Assembly (NCBI RefSeq): GCF_945952095.1
Contig: NZ_CAMFHL010000031.1
Coordinates: 1-45,577, forward strand
DNA from: an uncultured Arsenicibacter sp.
GTDB lineage: Bacteria; Bacteroidota; Bacteroidia; Cytophagales; Spirosomataceae
Direction of reading: 5' to 3'
Length of the DNA stretch: 45,577 nt
A program made the translations under genes and the position numbers. Below the pieces are notes generated by a model. That model saw only the letters and a program-made list of their open reading frames with translations. It did not search any database and was not told where the DNA came from. Each line of letters starts with the position of its first letter. The first letter of the stretch is position 1. Positions 1-8,014 of the stretch are shown here, in pieces.

Positions 1-14
1 TCGCTTTTTGTTTC

Positions 15-84
15 GGGCGACCACGTGGGGTCGCCCCTACGGTTGTGATGTATTATATTTGGGGCGACCGCGTGGGCGATCCCA
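15..84. repeat. REP-like GC-rich palindromes downstream of gyrB, two copies
   Basis: Two related GC-rich elements lie just beyond the gyrB stop codon. The first has a perfect 8-bp stem, GGGCGACC at 15-22 with GGTCGCCC at 29-36, and a 6-nt loop. The second, at about 61-84, is a degenerate copy sharing GGGGCGACC and CGTGG but with a mismatched stem. There is no T-tract on the gyrB-proximal strand after either hairpin, so they look more like dispersed intergenic repeats than a classical intrinsic terminator. They could still protect the 3' end of the mRNA. Confidence 0.6.
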
Positions 85-89
85 CGGTA

Positions 90-2090
90 TTAAATATCGA
101 TCCGGGCGTATTTGGCGTTGCGCTCGATAAATTCGCGGCGCGGCGCTACATCATCCCCCATCAGCATCGAGAACACGTGATCAGCATCGGCTGCCGATTC
201 AATGGTTACCCGTTTCAGGCTCCGGGTGTCCGGATCCATGGTCGTGCTCCAGAGCTGTTCCGGGTTCATCTCACCAAGACCCTTGTAACGCTGTACGTGT
301 ACGTTTTCTTCACGACCGGCACCCGCAATTTCGCGGACAGCTGCCTCGCGCTGGGCTTCGGTCCAGCAGTACCGCTCTTCCTTGCCTTTCTTCACCAGAT
401 ACAGCGGCGGCTGGGCAATGTAGACATACCCATGCTCAATCAGCAAACGCAGGTGACGGAAAAACAACGTCAGGATCAGCGTCCGGATGTGACTGCCATC
501 CACGTCGGCATCGGTCATGATGATGATCTTATGGTACCGCAGCTTATCAAGGTTCATCACCGTTTCGTCGCCAACGCGTTCCAGCCGGATACCCAGCGCC
601 GTGATGATGTTCTTGATTTCTTCGTTTTCGTAGATTTTGTGCTCCATGGCTTTCTCTACGTTCAGGATTTTACCCCGCAACGGCAGAATCGCCTGGAACG
701 CCCGGTTACGGCCCTGTTTGGCCGATCCGCCGGCCGAGTCACCTTCCACCAGATAAAGCTCGCAGTGGCTCGGGTCGGTGTCCGAACAGTCAGCCAGTTT
801 GCCCGGCAGCCCCATACCGCTCATGAAGTCCTTACGGTCCGTCATGATACGCTTATAGGCGAGTTCGGCAGCAATCCGCGCCTGGGCCGAAATCAATACC
901 TTCCGGATGATCGACTGGGCAATTTTCGGATTTTCTTCGAGCCACGTCTCCAGCATGTCCGACATCGCCTGACTTACGGCGCTCACGACATCACTGTTAC
1001 CCAGCTTGGTTTTAGTCTGACCTTCGAACTGAGGTTCAGCCACTTTCACCGAAATGACAGCCGTTAAACCCTTCCGGAAGTCTCCTCCGTCGAACGTAAC
1101 CTTACCGGCATTTTTCGGCAGGTTGGCGGCATTTTTATCGGCGTAGTTTTTCAGTACCCGCGTCAGCGCCGTACGGAAACCCTGCACGTGTGTACCACCT
1201 TCGATGGTATTGATGTTGTTCACATACGAGGAGATGTTTTCACCGGCCTCCATGTTATACACCAGGGCCACCTGAACCGGTGTGCTGCCCTTATCGCTCT
1301 CCATATACACCGGCTCCATGCCTTCGAGCGACGGCCGGCTTTGATCGAGGTATTTTACAAATTCGATCAGACCACCTTCCGACAGGAATTCGGTCCGGTT
1401 GATCGGCTCACCGTTTTCGTCCAGTTCCCGCAGGTCAGTCAGCGTAATCCGGATACCCTTGTTCAGGAACGCCAGTTCACGCAGACGGCCGGCAACGGTT
1501 TCGTAGCGGTAAACGGCTTCGGTAAAGATGCTCTCGTCCGGCTTGAAATGCACCATCGTACCGGTATCTTCAGCCGTACCGATCTCCCGTACATCGTACA
1601 TCGGATGGCCCGTCTGATACTCCTGCTCGAAGATTTTACCTTCACGGTGTACTTCTACCCGTAAGCGTGTCGATAGTGCGTTTACGCAGGATACACCTAC
1701 CCCGTGCAAACCACCCGATACTTTGTAGGTATCCTTATCAAACTTACCCCCCGCGTGCAGGACAGTCATAACAACCTCCAGGGCCGACTTACCGGTTTTG
1801 TGTAAACCGGTCGGAATGCCCCGGCCGTTATCGCGGACGGTAATCGAGTTATCTTCGTTAATCGTTACGTGGATTGTATCACAGTAGCCTGCTAAAGCCT
1901 CATCAATGGAGTTATCTACAACCTCCCAGATCAGATGGTGTAATCCCTTTATGCCTACATCACCAATATACATCGCCGGGCGTTTGCGCACGGCTTCAAG
2001 CCCCTCAAGCACCTGGATATTACTGGCACCATAGTTACTCCGGTCGTTTGCGTCGGTCAGGACGTCTGTGTCAATTATTTCGTTTGTCAT
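90..2090 (-). CDS. gyrB: DNA gyrase subunit B
   Basis: ATP-hydrolysing subunit of DNA gyrase, which introduces negative supercoils together with GyrA in the cytoplasm. The 666-residue protein has the order expected for short Bacteroidota GyrB. A GHKL ATPase domain comes first, with KRPAMYIGD, EVVDNSIDEA, DNGRGIP and GGLHGVGVS. The transducer domain follows. The TOPRIM domain comes next, with LVEGDSAGGSAKQGRNR and the metal-binding DADVDGSHI. The C-terminal RYKGLGEMN motif closes it. GGSAKQGRNR points to GyrB rather than ParE. An in-frame TTG lies 18 bases further upstream (2108), but the ATG at 2090 followed by MTNEII is the better start. It is transcribed alone; REP-like palindromes follow its stop. 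Confidence 0.96.
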   Translation of the reverse strand: MTNEIIDTDVLTDANDRSNYGASNIQVLEGLEAVRKRPAMYIGDVGIKGLHHLIWEVVDNSIDEALAGYCDTIHVTINEDNSITVRDNGRGIPTGLHKTGKSALEVVMTVLHAGGKFDKDTYKVSGGLHGVGVSCVNALSTRLRVEVHREGKIFEQEYQTGHPMYDVREIGTAEDTGTMVHFKPDESIFTEAVYRYETVAGRLRELAFLNKGIRITLTDLRELDENGEPINRTEFLSEGGLIEFVKYLDQSRPSLEGMEPVYMESDKGSTPVQVALVYNMEAGENISSYVNNINTIEGGTHVQGFRTALTRVLKNYADKNAANLPKNAGKVTFDGGDFRKGLTAVISVKVAEPQFEGQTKTKLGNSDVVSAVSQAMSDMLETWLEENPKIAQSIIRKVLISAQARIAAELAYKRIMTDRKDFMSGMGLPGKLADCSDTDPSHCELYLVEGDSAGGSAKQGRNRAFQAILPLRGKILNVEKAMEHKIYENEEIKNIITALGIRLERVGDETVMNLDKLRYHKIIIMTDADVDGSHIRTLILTLFFRHLRLLIEHGYVYIAQPPLYLVKKGKEERYCWTEAQREAAVREIAGAGREENVHVQRYKGLGEMNPEQLWSTTMDPDTRSLKRVTIESAADADHVFSMLMGDDVAPRREFIERNAKYARIDI

Positions 2091-2239
2091 ACCATTCAGT
2101 AGGATCAATAATCCGTGTGTACAGGTAGTGATGGTTCGTGCGTGTACGCTAGTTTAAGATTGTAAAAATACAAAAAAAAACGATCATTTCCTACCGGTTT
2201 TCGGGCGAACGATTCAATATACACGTTTTTTCAGCCAAT

Positions 2240-2270
2240 AAAAAAGTCTGACAAAAAGCCAGACTTTTTT
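2240..2270 (-). terminator. Intrinsic terminator of the S41 protease gene
   Basis: An 11-bp perfect stem (AAAAAAGTCTG at 2240-2250, CAGACTTTTTT at 2260-2270) with a 9-nt loop. Read on the minus strand it lies about 90 bases after the stop codon of the S41 gene and ends in a T-run. Because the arms are A/T at both ends it could work in both directions. Confidence 0.8.
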
Positions 2271-2360
2271 ACCTTTTTCCGTTTTTCGTACTCTTTTACG
2301 GCTGTTTTGCAACCACCCGCCGGCCGTTACCCGCCAATCCGTTAAAATCCTAAAAAAATC

Positions 2361-5300
2361 TTATTCCTGTCCGTTGTTCGGCAGGATCGCGACCGGCCGG
2401 TTGGTCCGCAGTTCATCAACGGCTTTTTCCAGTTGCTGATCACGGCCTTTCGAGAGCAATTCCGGTTCATTCCGCACCAGTACATCGGGCTCTAACTGGG
2501 TATTTTCCATGTACTTACCATCCGTCGTAACCATGCCGACCTGCGGAATACCAAACACCAGTGTCGGGTCAATCTGGCTTTCCCACCAGACCGCCGTTCC
2601 GGTTCCCGGTACCGGCATCCCGACAATCTTACCGATTTTGTTGGCGCGGTACGCATACGGGAACATGTGGGCGTCGGAATAATTACTTTCGCCGACCAGC
2701 ACTACCGATGGTTTTATCCACTTCCGCATCGGTTCGTGACCGCCTTTCTGACCGCGCGGTACCATCTCAATGTACTTCTGTCCGCTCAGCAGGGTAGCCA
2801 GATCGTCGTGCAGCCAGCCGCCCCCGTTGAAGCGTGTATCCACAATGATGCTTTCCTTGTCGGCACATTTACCCAGAATGTCTTCGTAGGCTGTCCGGTA
2901 GCTCGCGTCGTTCATGCCGCGGATGTGTACGTAGCCGACCTTACCGCCCGACAGACGCTCGGTTTCTTCGCGGCGGGTGCGTACCCAGCGCTGGTACCGC
3001 AGTTCATTTTCTTCTCCGAGCGAAACCGGCTTGAGCGCTTCTTCCCAGCGTACATTGGTCGCCGGATCATAGAGCGACAACAGCGTATTCTTACCGGCCT
3101 TGCGGTTCAGCAGCTGGTTGTGATCCACTGCCGCCGTGATCGGCTGACCGTCGATTTTTTCTACAATCACACCCGCCTTTACCTTTGAGGCCGCCACATC
3201 GAGCGGGCCTTTCTTAATCACTTCCGTAATTTTCAGCCCGTCGCCGGTAAACGACTGGTCATAGAATAGCCCCAGCGACGCGGTGGCATCCATATTCTGC
3301 TGCGGGTGTGCATAACGGCAACCGGTGTGCGAGGCATTCAGCTCACCCAGCAGTTCGCTCAGCAGCTCGGCAAAATCGCGGTTATTTGCGATGGACGGCA
3401 GGAATTTCCGGTACTCGTCCCGATAAAACTTCCAGTCAACACCGTGCAGGTCGGTCACGTAAAACTTCTTCTGTACCTGCCGCCATGCATGATCAAAAAT
3501 GTACGCTTTCTCGCCCAGATAGCTCAGGTTCATCTCTCCGCTGATCGTCACGGGTTCTTTTTTGCCCGACTCCGCATCGACTTTGGTAATGCCCCGCTCC
3601 GACAGCACAAACAGCGATTTACCGTCCTTGCTCAGCTCCAGTTCCGAACCCGCATCCTTCACCAGAATTTTGGTTTCTCTGGTTCGCAGCTCCGTCACCC
3701 ACAGGTCGGAGGTTTTCTCGAAGCGGGCGAGGTAAAACAGTTTTTCACCGTCCTTCGACATCACGGCATCCGACAGGTTCGACGAATGAATGGTCAGGCG
3801 TACTTTCCGGTCTTCAATGCCGTCAAGCTCCATTTTCAGGCCCGCGTCGTCCTTTTTCTCAGCAGCCACCGCCTTGCCTGCTTCTTTTTTGGCCGCTTCA
3901 GCCTTCGCAGCCTTGGCCGCGTCTTCCTCCTTTTTCTCCTTTTCTTCTTTTTCCTTGAGCTTAAACCGGTCAAACGCCTCTTTGGTAAAAACCAGCGCAT
4001 AGGCGTCGCCCTCACCGCCCCAGCTGCCGTGGTTTTTCATCCCGTCGCGGTCGGAGGTCATGATCAGCGCCTTGCCGCCCATCGACCATTTAGCGCGGCC
4101 TTCGTTGTAGCCGCTCTGGGTCAGATTTACGACGGGGCTTTTCCCGTCGGCCGCAACCAGGCCGACATCTGATGAGAAAATGTTGTAGGCGGCAAAATCA
4201 ACCAGAAACCATTTGCCGTCCGGCGACCACTGGTAGTACTGATCACCATCGGAATAGGAGTAATTTTTATCGGCGGTCAGGATCGTGCGCGTAGCTTTCG
4301 TGGCCAGATTTACCACTTTCAGTACCACCCGTTCTTCCAGATAGGCAACCTCTTTACCATCAGGCGAAAACGCAGGCTGAAACTCCTCGGCATCGGTCGC
4401 AATGACCGGCTCCTCAGTCAGGACTGTTGACGAATAAAAATATGGTTCTTCCTTCCGGGTGATGCTGCTTTTGTAAATATTCCAGTTGTTGTTCCGCTCG
4501 GCGGCGTACAGCAACGTACGACCGTCGGGGCTGAAACTCACAGAACGCTCCTGCTCCGGCGTGTTGGTAATCCGCCGGGTAATCCCGCCTTCGACCGAGG
4601 TCACAAATACCTCACCCCTGACAATAAACGCAATTTCCTTACCGCCCGGCGACAAGGCCATTTCGGTGGCGCCGCTGCTGACCGGCACAATTTTTTCGCT
4701 CAGTAACCGGCCGTCGTTCATGATCTGAACCGCCACTTTCTGCGGCTGACCATTGGCCGGCATTGTATAAATTTCGCCATCGAAGCCAAAGCACAGCGTC
4801 CCGTTATCGGCCAGTGAGAGGAAACGCACCGGATGTTTGGTAAAGCTGGTAACCGCTTTGGTCTGCGCGGGATCGTCCAGCCGCATGCGGTGTACGTTGT
4901 AAGAGCCGCTTTGCTCGCTGAGGTAATACACAGTCTGCCCGTCGGCGGCCAGCACCGGATTCCGGTCTTCGCCGATGAAGTTTGTCAGTTTGGTATGCTT
5001 CCCGGCGGCCACATCGTAGGCCCACACATCGCGGGTAACCGACGACGTATGGTGTTTCCGCATGGCATCTTCATAGCCTTTGATGTCGTGGTACAGCAAC
5101 GTGCGGCCGTCGCGGCTGTAGCGGGCCAGTTCGGCGGGGGTTGTCAGCTCCATTTTCGTCCGGCCGCCTGTTACCGGTACGCTGTACAATTCGCCGAGCA
5201 AGCCTATCGGAAACTGTGCGTTGGCGGCATCGTCCGTACGGGCTGATGAGAAAATAATCCGCTGGTTATCCGGTGTAAAGTCAGACGGCAGGTCATTGGC

Positions 5301-5615
5301 CGAGTGGAAGGTCAGGCGCTTTGCCTCACCGCCGGCAGCCGGCATCACAAATACATCGAAGTTGCCGTACCGGTCTGATGCAAAAGCAATTGACTTGCCA
5401 TCGTGCGACCAGACCGGCATGTAATCGTAGCTTTCGTGGATAGTCAGCGGAACCGCCTGACCACCTGCGGCCGGTACTTTGTAGATATCCCCCTGATAGC
5501 TGAAAACGATGGTTTGCCCGTCGGGTGAAATGGCCGGATACCGCATCCAGAGTGGCTTCTGCGCATAGGCTGCCATCGACAGCGTAGCCGCCAGTAGCGT
5601 AAAGAGTAGCTTCAT
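2361..5615 (-). CDS. Secreted tricorn-like S41 family protease with PD40 propeller and PDZ domain
   Basis: Predicted periplasmic or secreted serine protease of 1084 residues that probably degrades peptides. A signal peptide ends at YAQ (residue 19). Residues of about 20-540 are PD40/WD40-like propeller blades (SPDGQTIVFSYQGDIY, WSHDGKSIAFASDR, FSPDGKEVAYL). A Lys/Glu/Ala-rich linker (about 555-605) precedes a second propeller-like stretch and the tricorn C1 region with Ser762-His763 (ASHTG). A PDZ domain follows at about 785-850. The S41 core has DTRFNGGGW and NYSDAHMF, in which Ser980 is the likely nucleophile and Asp981 the oxyanion residue by analogy with Thermoplasma tricorn. A Glu in YMENTQLEPD could complete the site. 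All the expected catalytic positions are present, so the enzyme is probably active. Transcribed alone, with an ATG start and a clear terminator. Confidence 0.9.
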   Translation of the reverse strand: MKLLFTLLAATLSMAAYAQKPLWMRYPAISPDGQTIVFSYQGDIYKVPAAGGQAVPLTIHESYDYMPVWSHDGKSIAFASDRYGNFDVFVMPAAGGEAKRLTFHSANDLPSDFTPDNQRIIFSSARTDDAANAQFPIGLLGELYSVPVTGGRTKMELTTPAELARYSRDGRTLLYHDIKGYEDAMRKHHTSSVTRDVWAYDVAAGKHTKLTNFIGEDRNPVLAADGQTVYYLSEQSGSYNVHRMRLDDPAQTKAVTSFTKHPVRFLSLADNGTLCFGFDGEIYTMPANGQPQKVAVQIMNDGRLLSEKIVPVSSGATEMALSPGGKEIAFIVRGEVFVTSVEGGITRRITNTPEQERSVSFSPDGRTLLYAAERNNNWNIYKSSITRKEEPYFYSSTVLTEEPVIATDAEEFQPAFSPDGKEVAYLEERVVLKVVNLATKATRTILTADKNYSYSDGDQYYQWSPDGKWFLVDFAAYNIFSSDVGLVAADGKSPVVNLTQSGYNEGRAKWSMGGKALIMTSDRDGMKNHGSWGGEGDAYALVFTKEAFDRFKLKEKEEKEKKEEDAAKAAKAEAAKKEAGKAVAAEKKDDAGLKMELDGIEDRKVRLTIHSSNLSDAVMSKDGEKLFYLARFEKTSDLWVTELRTRETKILVKDAGSELELSKDGKSLFVLSERGITKVDAESGKKEPVTISGEMNLSYLGEKAYIFDHAWRQVQKKFYVTDLHGVDWKFYRDEYRKFLPSIANNRDFAELLSELLGELNASHTGCRYAHPQQNMDATASLGLFYDQSFTGDGLKITEVIKKGPLDVAASKVKAGVIVEKIDGQPITAAVDHNQLLNRKAGKNTLLSLYDPATNVRWEEALKPVSLGEENELRYQRWVRTRREETERLSGGKVGYVHIRGMNDASYRTAYEDILGKCADKESIIVDTRFNGGGWLHDDLATLLSGQKYIEMVPRGQKGGHEPMRKWIKPSVVLVGESNYSDAHMFPYAYRANKIGKIVGMPVPGTGTAVWWESQIDPTLVFGIPQVGMVTTDGKYMENTQLEPDVLVRNEPELLSKGRDQQLEKAVDELRTNRPVAILPNNGQE

Positions 5616-5649
5616 AGTGTTCAGGAATTGTGAGTTACCCTAAAGCTAC

Positions 5650-5676
5650 AAAAAAAGCCGGACGCATCGGTCCGGC
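5650..5676 (-). terminator. Intrinsic terminator of the tsaE-ald-hypothetical operon
   Basis: A 7-bp GC stem (GCCGGAC at 5657-5663, GTCCGGC at 5670-5676) with a 6-nt loop. On the minus strand it is followed directly by a run of seven T (complement of 5650-5656). It lies about 75 bases after the stop of the last gene in the operon. Confidence 0.88.
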
Positions 5677-5751
5677 TCTCTCATTTCCCGCAACTATTTG
5701 TACACAAACAGCTTAGCGTATCTGTATCTGTCCGGCCTACGTCTGATCCTG

Positions 5752-6156
5752 TCAGTCTTCAGGGAACGGCACGTAGACAAATCCGGCAAATTCGCCCTGC
5801 ACCACAAAAAGGCAGGCGTATTCATCCGGATTCTTATAATTCTCCTTGAACAGATCAACCGACTCAGCACCAATGAGGTTGCGTTGCACAAACTCATCAA
5901 TCAGGGTTGCCTTGTAATTCCATTCATTGCCTAAATCTCCGCTGCGGAACAGCAGCTGCCCCAGTTCAACTTCACGGCGGGAAGCCGTAAAAATCGGAAA
6001 GTCCGAAAAACCGCGCTTCCGGATCTGGTACGATGCTTCTTTCAGGTGGTCGGCCACCAGTACAAAGTCGGCCGACACTTCGCCCATCAGCCGTTTGTTG
6101 ATGTCGGGCGAGTTCGCATCGTCGAGTAAGGTATTTTCGTTACTGTGATGAATCAT
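5752..6156 (-). CDS. Conserved-looking hypothetical protein in the ald operon
   Basis: A 134-residue soluble acidic protein with no signal peptide or membrane segment. I do not recognise its family. It has a predicted helical first half (about residues 15-60), a central LGQLLFRSGDLGNEWNYKAT segment and a C-terminal beta-like stretch (ACLFVVQGEFAGFVYVPF). The ATG lies only 4 bases after the ald stop codon, and a strong terminator follows, so it is very probably a real gene cotranscribed with tsaE and ald. Its composition matches its neighbours, with no sign of transfer. Confidence 0.75.
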   Translation of the reverse strand: MIHHSNENTLLDDANSPDINKRLMGEVSADFVLVADHLKEASYQIRKRGFSDFPIFTASRREVELGQLLFRSGDLGNEWNYKATLIDEFVQRNLIGAESVDLFKENYKNPDEYACLFVVQGEFAGFVYVPFPED

Positions 6157-6160
6157 GTTC

Positions 6161-7369
6161 TTAAAAACGGGCGGCTAACAGCAATTCAAGATCCTTATAC
6201 CGCATGTTGAATTTCTTAGCAATGTAGGCATTCGTCAGCGTGCCTTTATGACTGTAAACACCTTTCATAAACCAACGGTTCGCATACATCATTTCTTCGA
6301 TGCCGCCGATGGTACCGGTTTGCAGCAGAAACGGCAGAAAAACGTTGCTCAGCGCCATGCTCGCGGTCCGCGCCACACGGGAAGCAATGTTCGGTACACA
6401 GTAGTGAATAACCCCGTGCTGCCGGTAAACCGGGTGCTTATGGGTACTCATCCGCGACGTTTCAAAGTTGCCGCCCTGATCAATGGCCACGTCGATGATG
6501 ATCGAATCGGGCTTCATCTGCGCCACCATTTCTTCGGTAACCACCACCGGACTCATGCCCTCTTCCGACCGCATCGACCCGATCACAACATCGGCGCGCT
6601 GAATGGCTTCGGTCAGTGTATCCGAATCGATAATGGCCGTGTAGATATGCTGACCGATTGAGTACTTAAAGCGCTGCAGCTTATAGAGGTATTTGTCAAA
6701 TACCTTGATTTCGGCACCCAGCCCGATGGCCATACGGGCGGCATATTCAGCCACGGTGCCCGCTCCCAGAATCACCACCTTCGTTGGCGGAATACCGGTA
6801 ATGCCGCCGAGAATAATACCCTGACCGTTAGCGCTGTTCAGGTATTCGCTGGCAATGAGCATCACGGTGCTGCCGGCAATTTCGGACATCGACCGGATAA
6901 TCGGCAACCCGCCGCCACGGTCTTCAATGTATTCGTAGCCCAGGGCCGTGAGATTGCACTCGTTGAGCCGCTCGAAATACCGCCGTTCGTGTGCCGGCAG
7001 GTTCAGAGCCGAAATCAGCGTGCTGCCCGACTTGATATACGAAAACTCCTCGTCGATCAGCGGTTCGATTTTCAGAATCAGGTTGGCCTCGTAGACCTCC
7101 TTCGCCGACGGGGCAATCAGGGCTCCGGCTTCGCTGTACTCTGTGTCGGTAAACTTAGCCCCTTCACCGGCTCCTTTTTCGACGATGACCTCATGCCCGT
7201 TTCTGACCAGAATCGCCACCGCTTCGGGAGTCAGGGCGATCCGGTTTTCCTGCATGGCCACCTCTTTCGGAAGTCCGATCAGTAAGCTGTTCTTGCTTGT
7301 TTTCAGGGCGACAGGTGCCTCCTGTGGATACAGCGCCGTTTGCTTGGCTAGTTCCTCGAATCCGGTCAC
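6161..7369 (-). CDS. ald: Alanine dehydrogenase / NAD(P) transhydrogenase family protein
   Basis: Member of the alanine dehydrogenase/PNT family; the expected reaction is NAD-dependent interconversion of L-alanine with pyruvate and ammonia. The 402-residue protein is about 30 residues longer than typical Ald because of an N-terminal extension before LIGLPKEVAMQENRIALTP. The substrate Arg (Arg43, equivalent to Arg15 of the Mycobacterium enzyme) is present, as are the NAD-binding GAGTVAEYAARMA and the DVAIDQGGNFE motif with the catalytic Asp. Two other catalytic positions differ. The family LHLA histidine (His96) aligns with Asn123 in ALNLP, and KVKEP is replaced by LKIEP, moving the lysine by one place. 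It may be a variant with altered activity. Sits 46 bases after tsaE and 4 bases before a small hypothetical gene. Confidence 0.85.
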   Translation of the reverse strand: MTGFEELAKQTALYPQEAPVALKTSKNSLLIGLPKEVAMQENRIALTPEAVAILVRNGHEVIVEKGAGEGAKFTDTEYSEAGALIAPSAKEVYEANLILKIEPLIDEEFSYIKSGSTLISALNLPAHERRYFERLNECNLTALGYEYIEDRGGGLPIIRSMSEIAGSTVMLIASEYLNSANGQGIILGGITGIPPTKVVILGAGTVAEYAARMAIGLGAEIKVFDKYLYKLQRFKYSIGQHIYTAIIDSDTLTEAIQRADVVIGSMRSEEGMSPVVVTEEMVAQMKPDSIIIDVAIDQGGNFETSRMSTHKHPVYRQHGVIHYCVPNIASRVARTASMALSNVFLPFLLQTGTIGGIEEMMYANRWFMKGVYSHKGTLTNAYIAKKFNMRYKDLELLLAARF

Positions 7370-7415
7370 TTTTAATGAAGTTTATAAGGGGGAAGCCAGC
7401 GCCTCAGTTGGCAGG

Positions 7416-7838
7416 CTAACCGACTTTTTGTGTTTCGATTGTACGTTTTCCAGTAGCATCGGCTACGATACTGACCGAATAATAGCTGGCCGGCCAGATC
7501 GATGTGATGCGCTCAGGCCATTCGACAAAGCAATAGTCGCCTGAGTAAAAGTATTCTTCAATGCCAATGTCGAGTGCTTCGGCTTCGTTGCGCAGCCGGT
7601 AGCAATCAAAGTGGTAGACCGATCCGGCCTCTTGTGTCGTGTATTCGTTGACGATCCCGAACGTCGGGCTTTGTACCACGCTGACAACGCCGAGTGCCCG
7701 GCAGAGTGCCTTAATCAGCGTTGTTTTACCGGCACCCATTTCGCCGTTAAACAACCAGACCGGCCGGCCACTTCCTTCATCGAGTAAATGGCGCGCTACC
7801 TGATCAAGATCCGCCAATTGATCCATGTGCAATGTCAT
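7416..7838 (-). CDS. tsaE: tRNA threonylcarbamoyladenosine biosynthesis ATPase TsaE
   Basis: Cytoplasmic P-loop ATPase that works with TsaB, TsaC and TsaD to make the t6A modification at position 37 of ANN-decoding tRNAs. The Walker A motif GEMGAGKTTLIK is followed by the family motifs SPTF, HFDCYRL and FVEWPERI. Its length of about 140 residues is normal. Start choice: ATG at 7838 (MTLHMDQL) or ATG at 7826 (MDQLADLDQ). An upstream in-frame alternative start at 7910 would place the promoter-like TATCTTTG (7843-7850) inside the gene, so it is unlikely. First gene of the tsaE-ald-hypothetical operon and divergent from the Gfo/Idh gene. Confidence 0.92.
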   Translation of the reverse strand: MTLHMDQLADLDQVARHLLDEGSGRPVWLFNGEMGAGKTTLIKALCRALGVVSVVQSPTFGIVNEYTTQEAGSVYHFDCYRLRNEAEALDIGIEEYFYSGDYCFVEWPERITSIWPASYYSVSIVADATGKRTIETQKVG

Positions 7839-7842
7839 GTGA

Positions 7843-7850
7843 CAAAGATA
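7843..7850 (-). promoter_or_regulatory. -7 element of the tsaE operon
   Basis: On the minus strand this reads TATCTTTG, a perfect match to the Bacteroidota -7 consensus TAnnTTTG. It ends only 4 bases before the ATG at 7838, so transcription would start at or next to that codon. Either the mRNA is leaderless or translation begins at the ATG at 7826. No clear TTG -33 element is present at the right spacing. Confidence 0.45.
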
Positions 7851-7944
7851 ACCAAAAGAGAGGACAGGTAAGTAACGAAGTTGCCCCGAAATCGCCTGAT
7901 CGGTCCGCAAGTAAACGTGTTGGCCCCGAAAAGCAAACTACCGG

Positions 7945-7975
7945 TTGGATGACGGGTAAAGAGTGCTTAGTTTCG
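7945..7975 (+). promoter_or_regulatory. Candidate promoter of the Gfo/Idh oxidoreductase gene
   Basis: TTG at 7945-7947, a 20-nt spacer and TAGTTTCG at 7968-7975 (7 of 8 to the pattern with TAnnTTTG). It lies about 40 bases ahead of the ATG at 8015. The match is imperfect. Confidence 0.35.
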
Positions 7976-8014
7976 GCCTTTACTAAGTGAATTTTTACCA
8001 GGAAAACGATTGCT

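Noticed and set aside
45..1664. Long open frames on the plus strand opposite gyrB (about 340 and 158 codons).
   Set aside because: They are antisense shadows of a highly conserved gene, show no recognisable motifs and have basic, His/Arg/Gln-rich compositions typical of reverse-frame reading in GC-rich genes.
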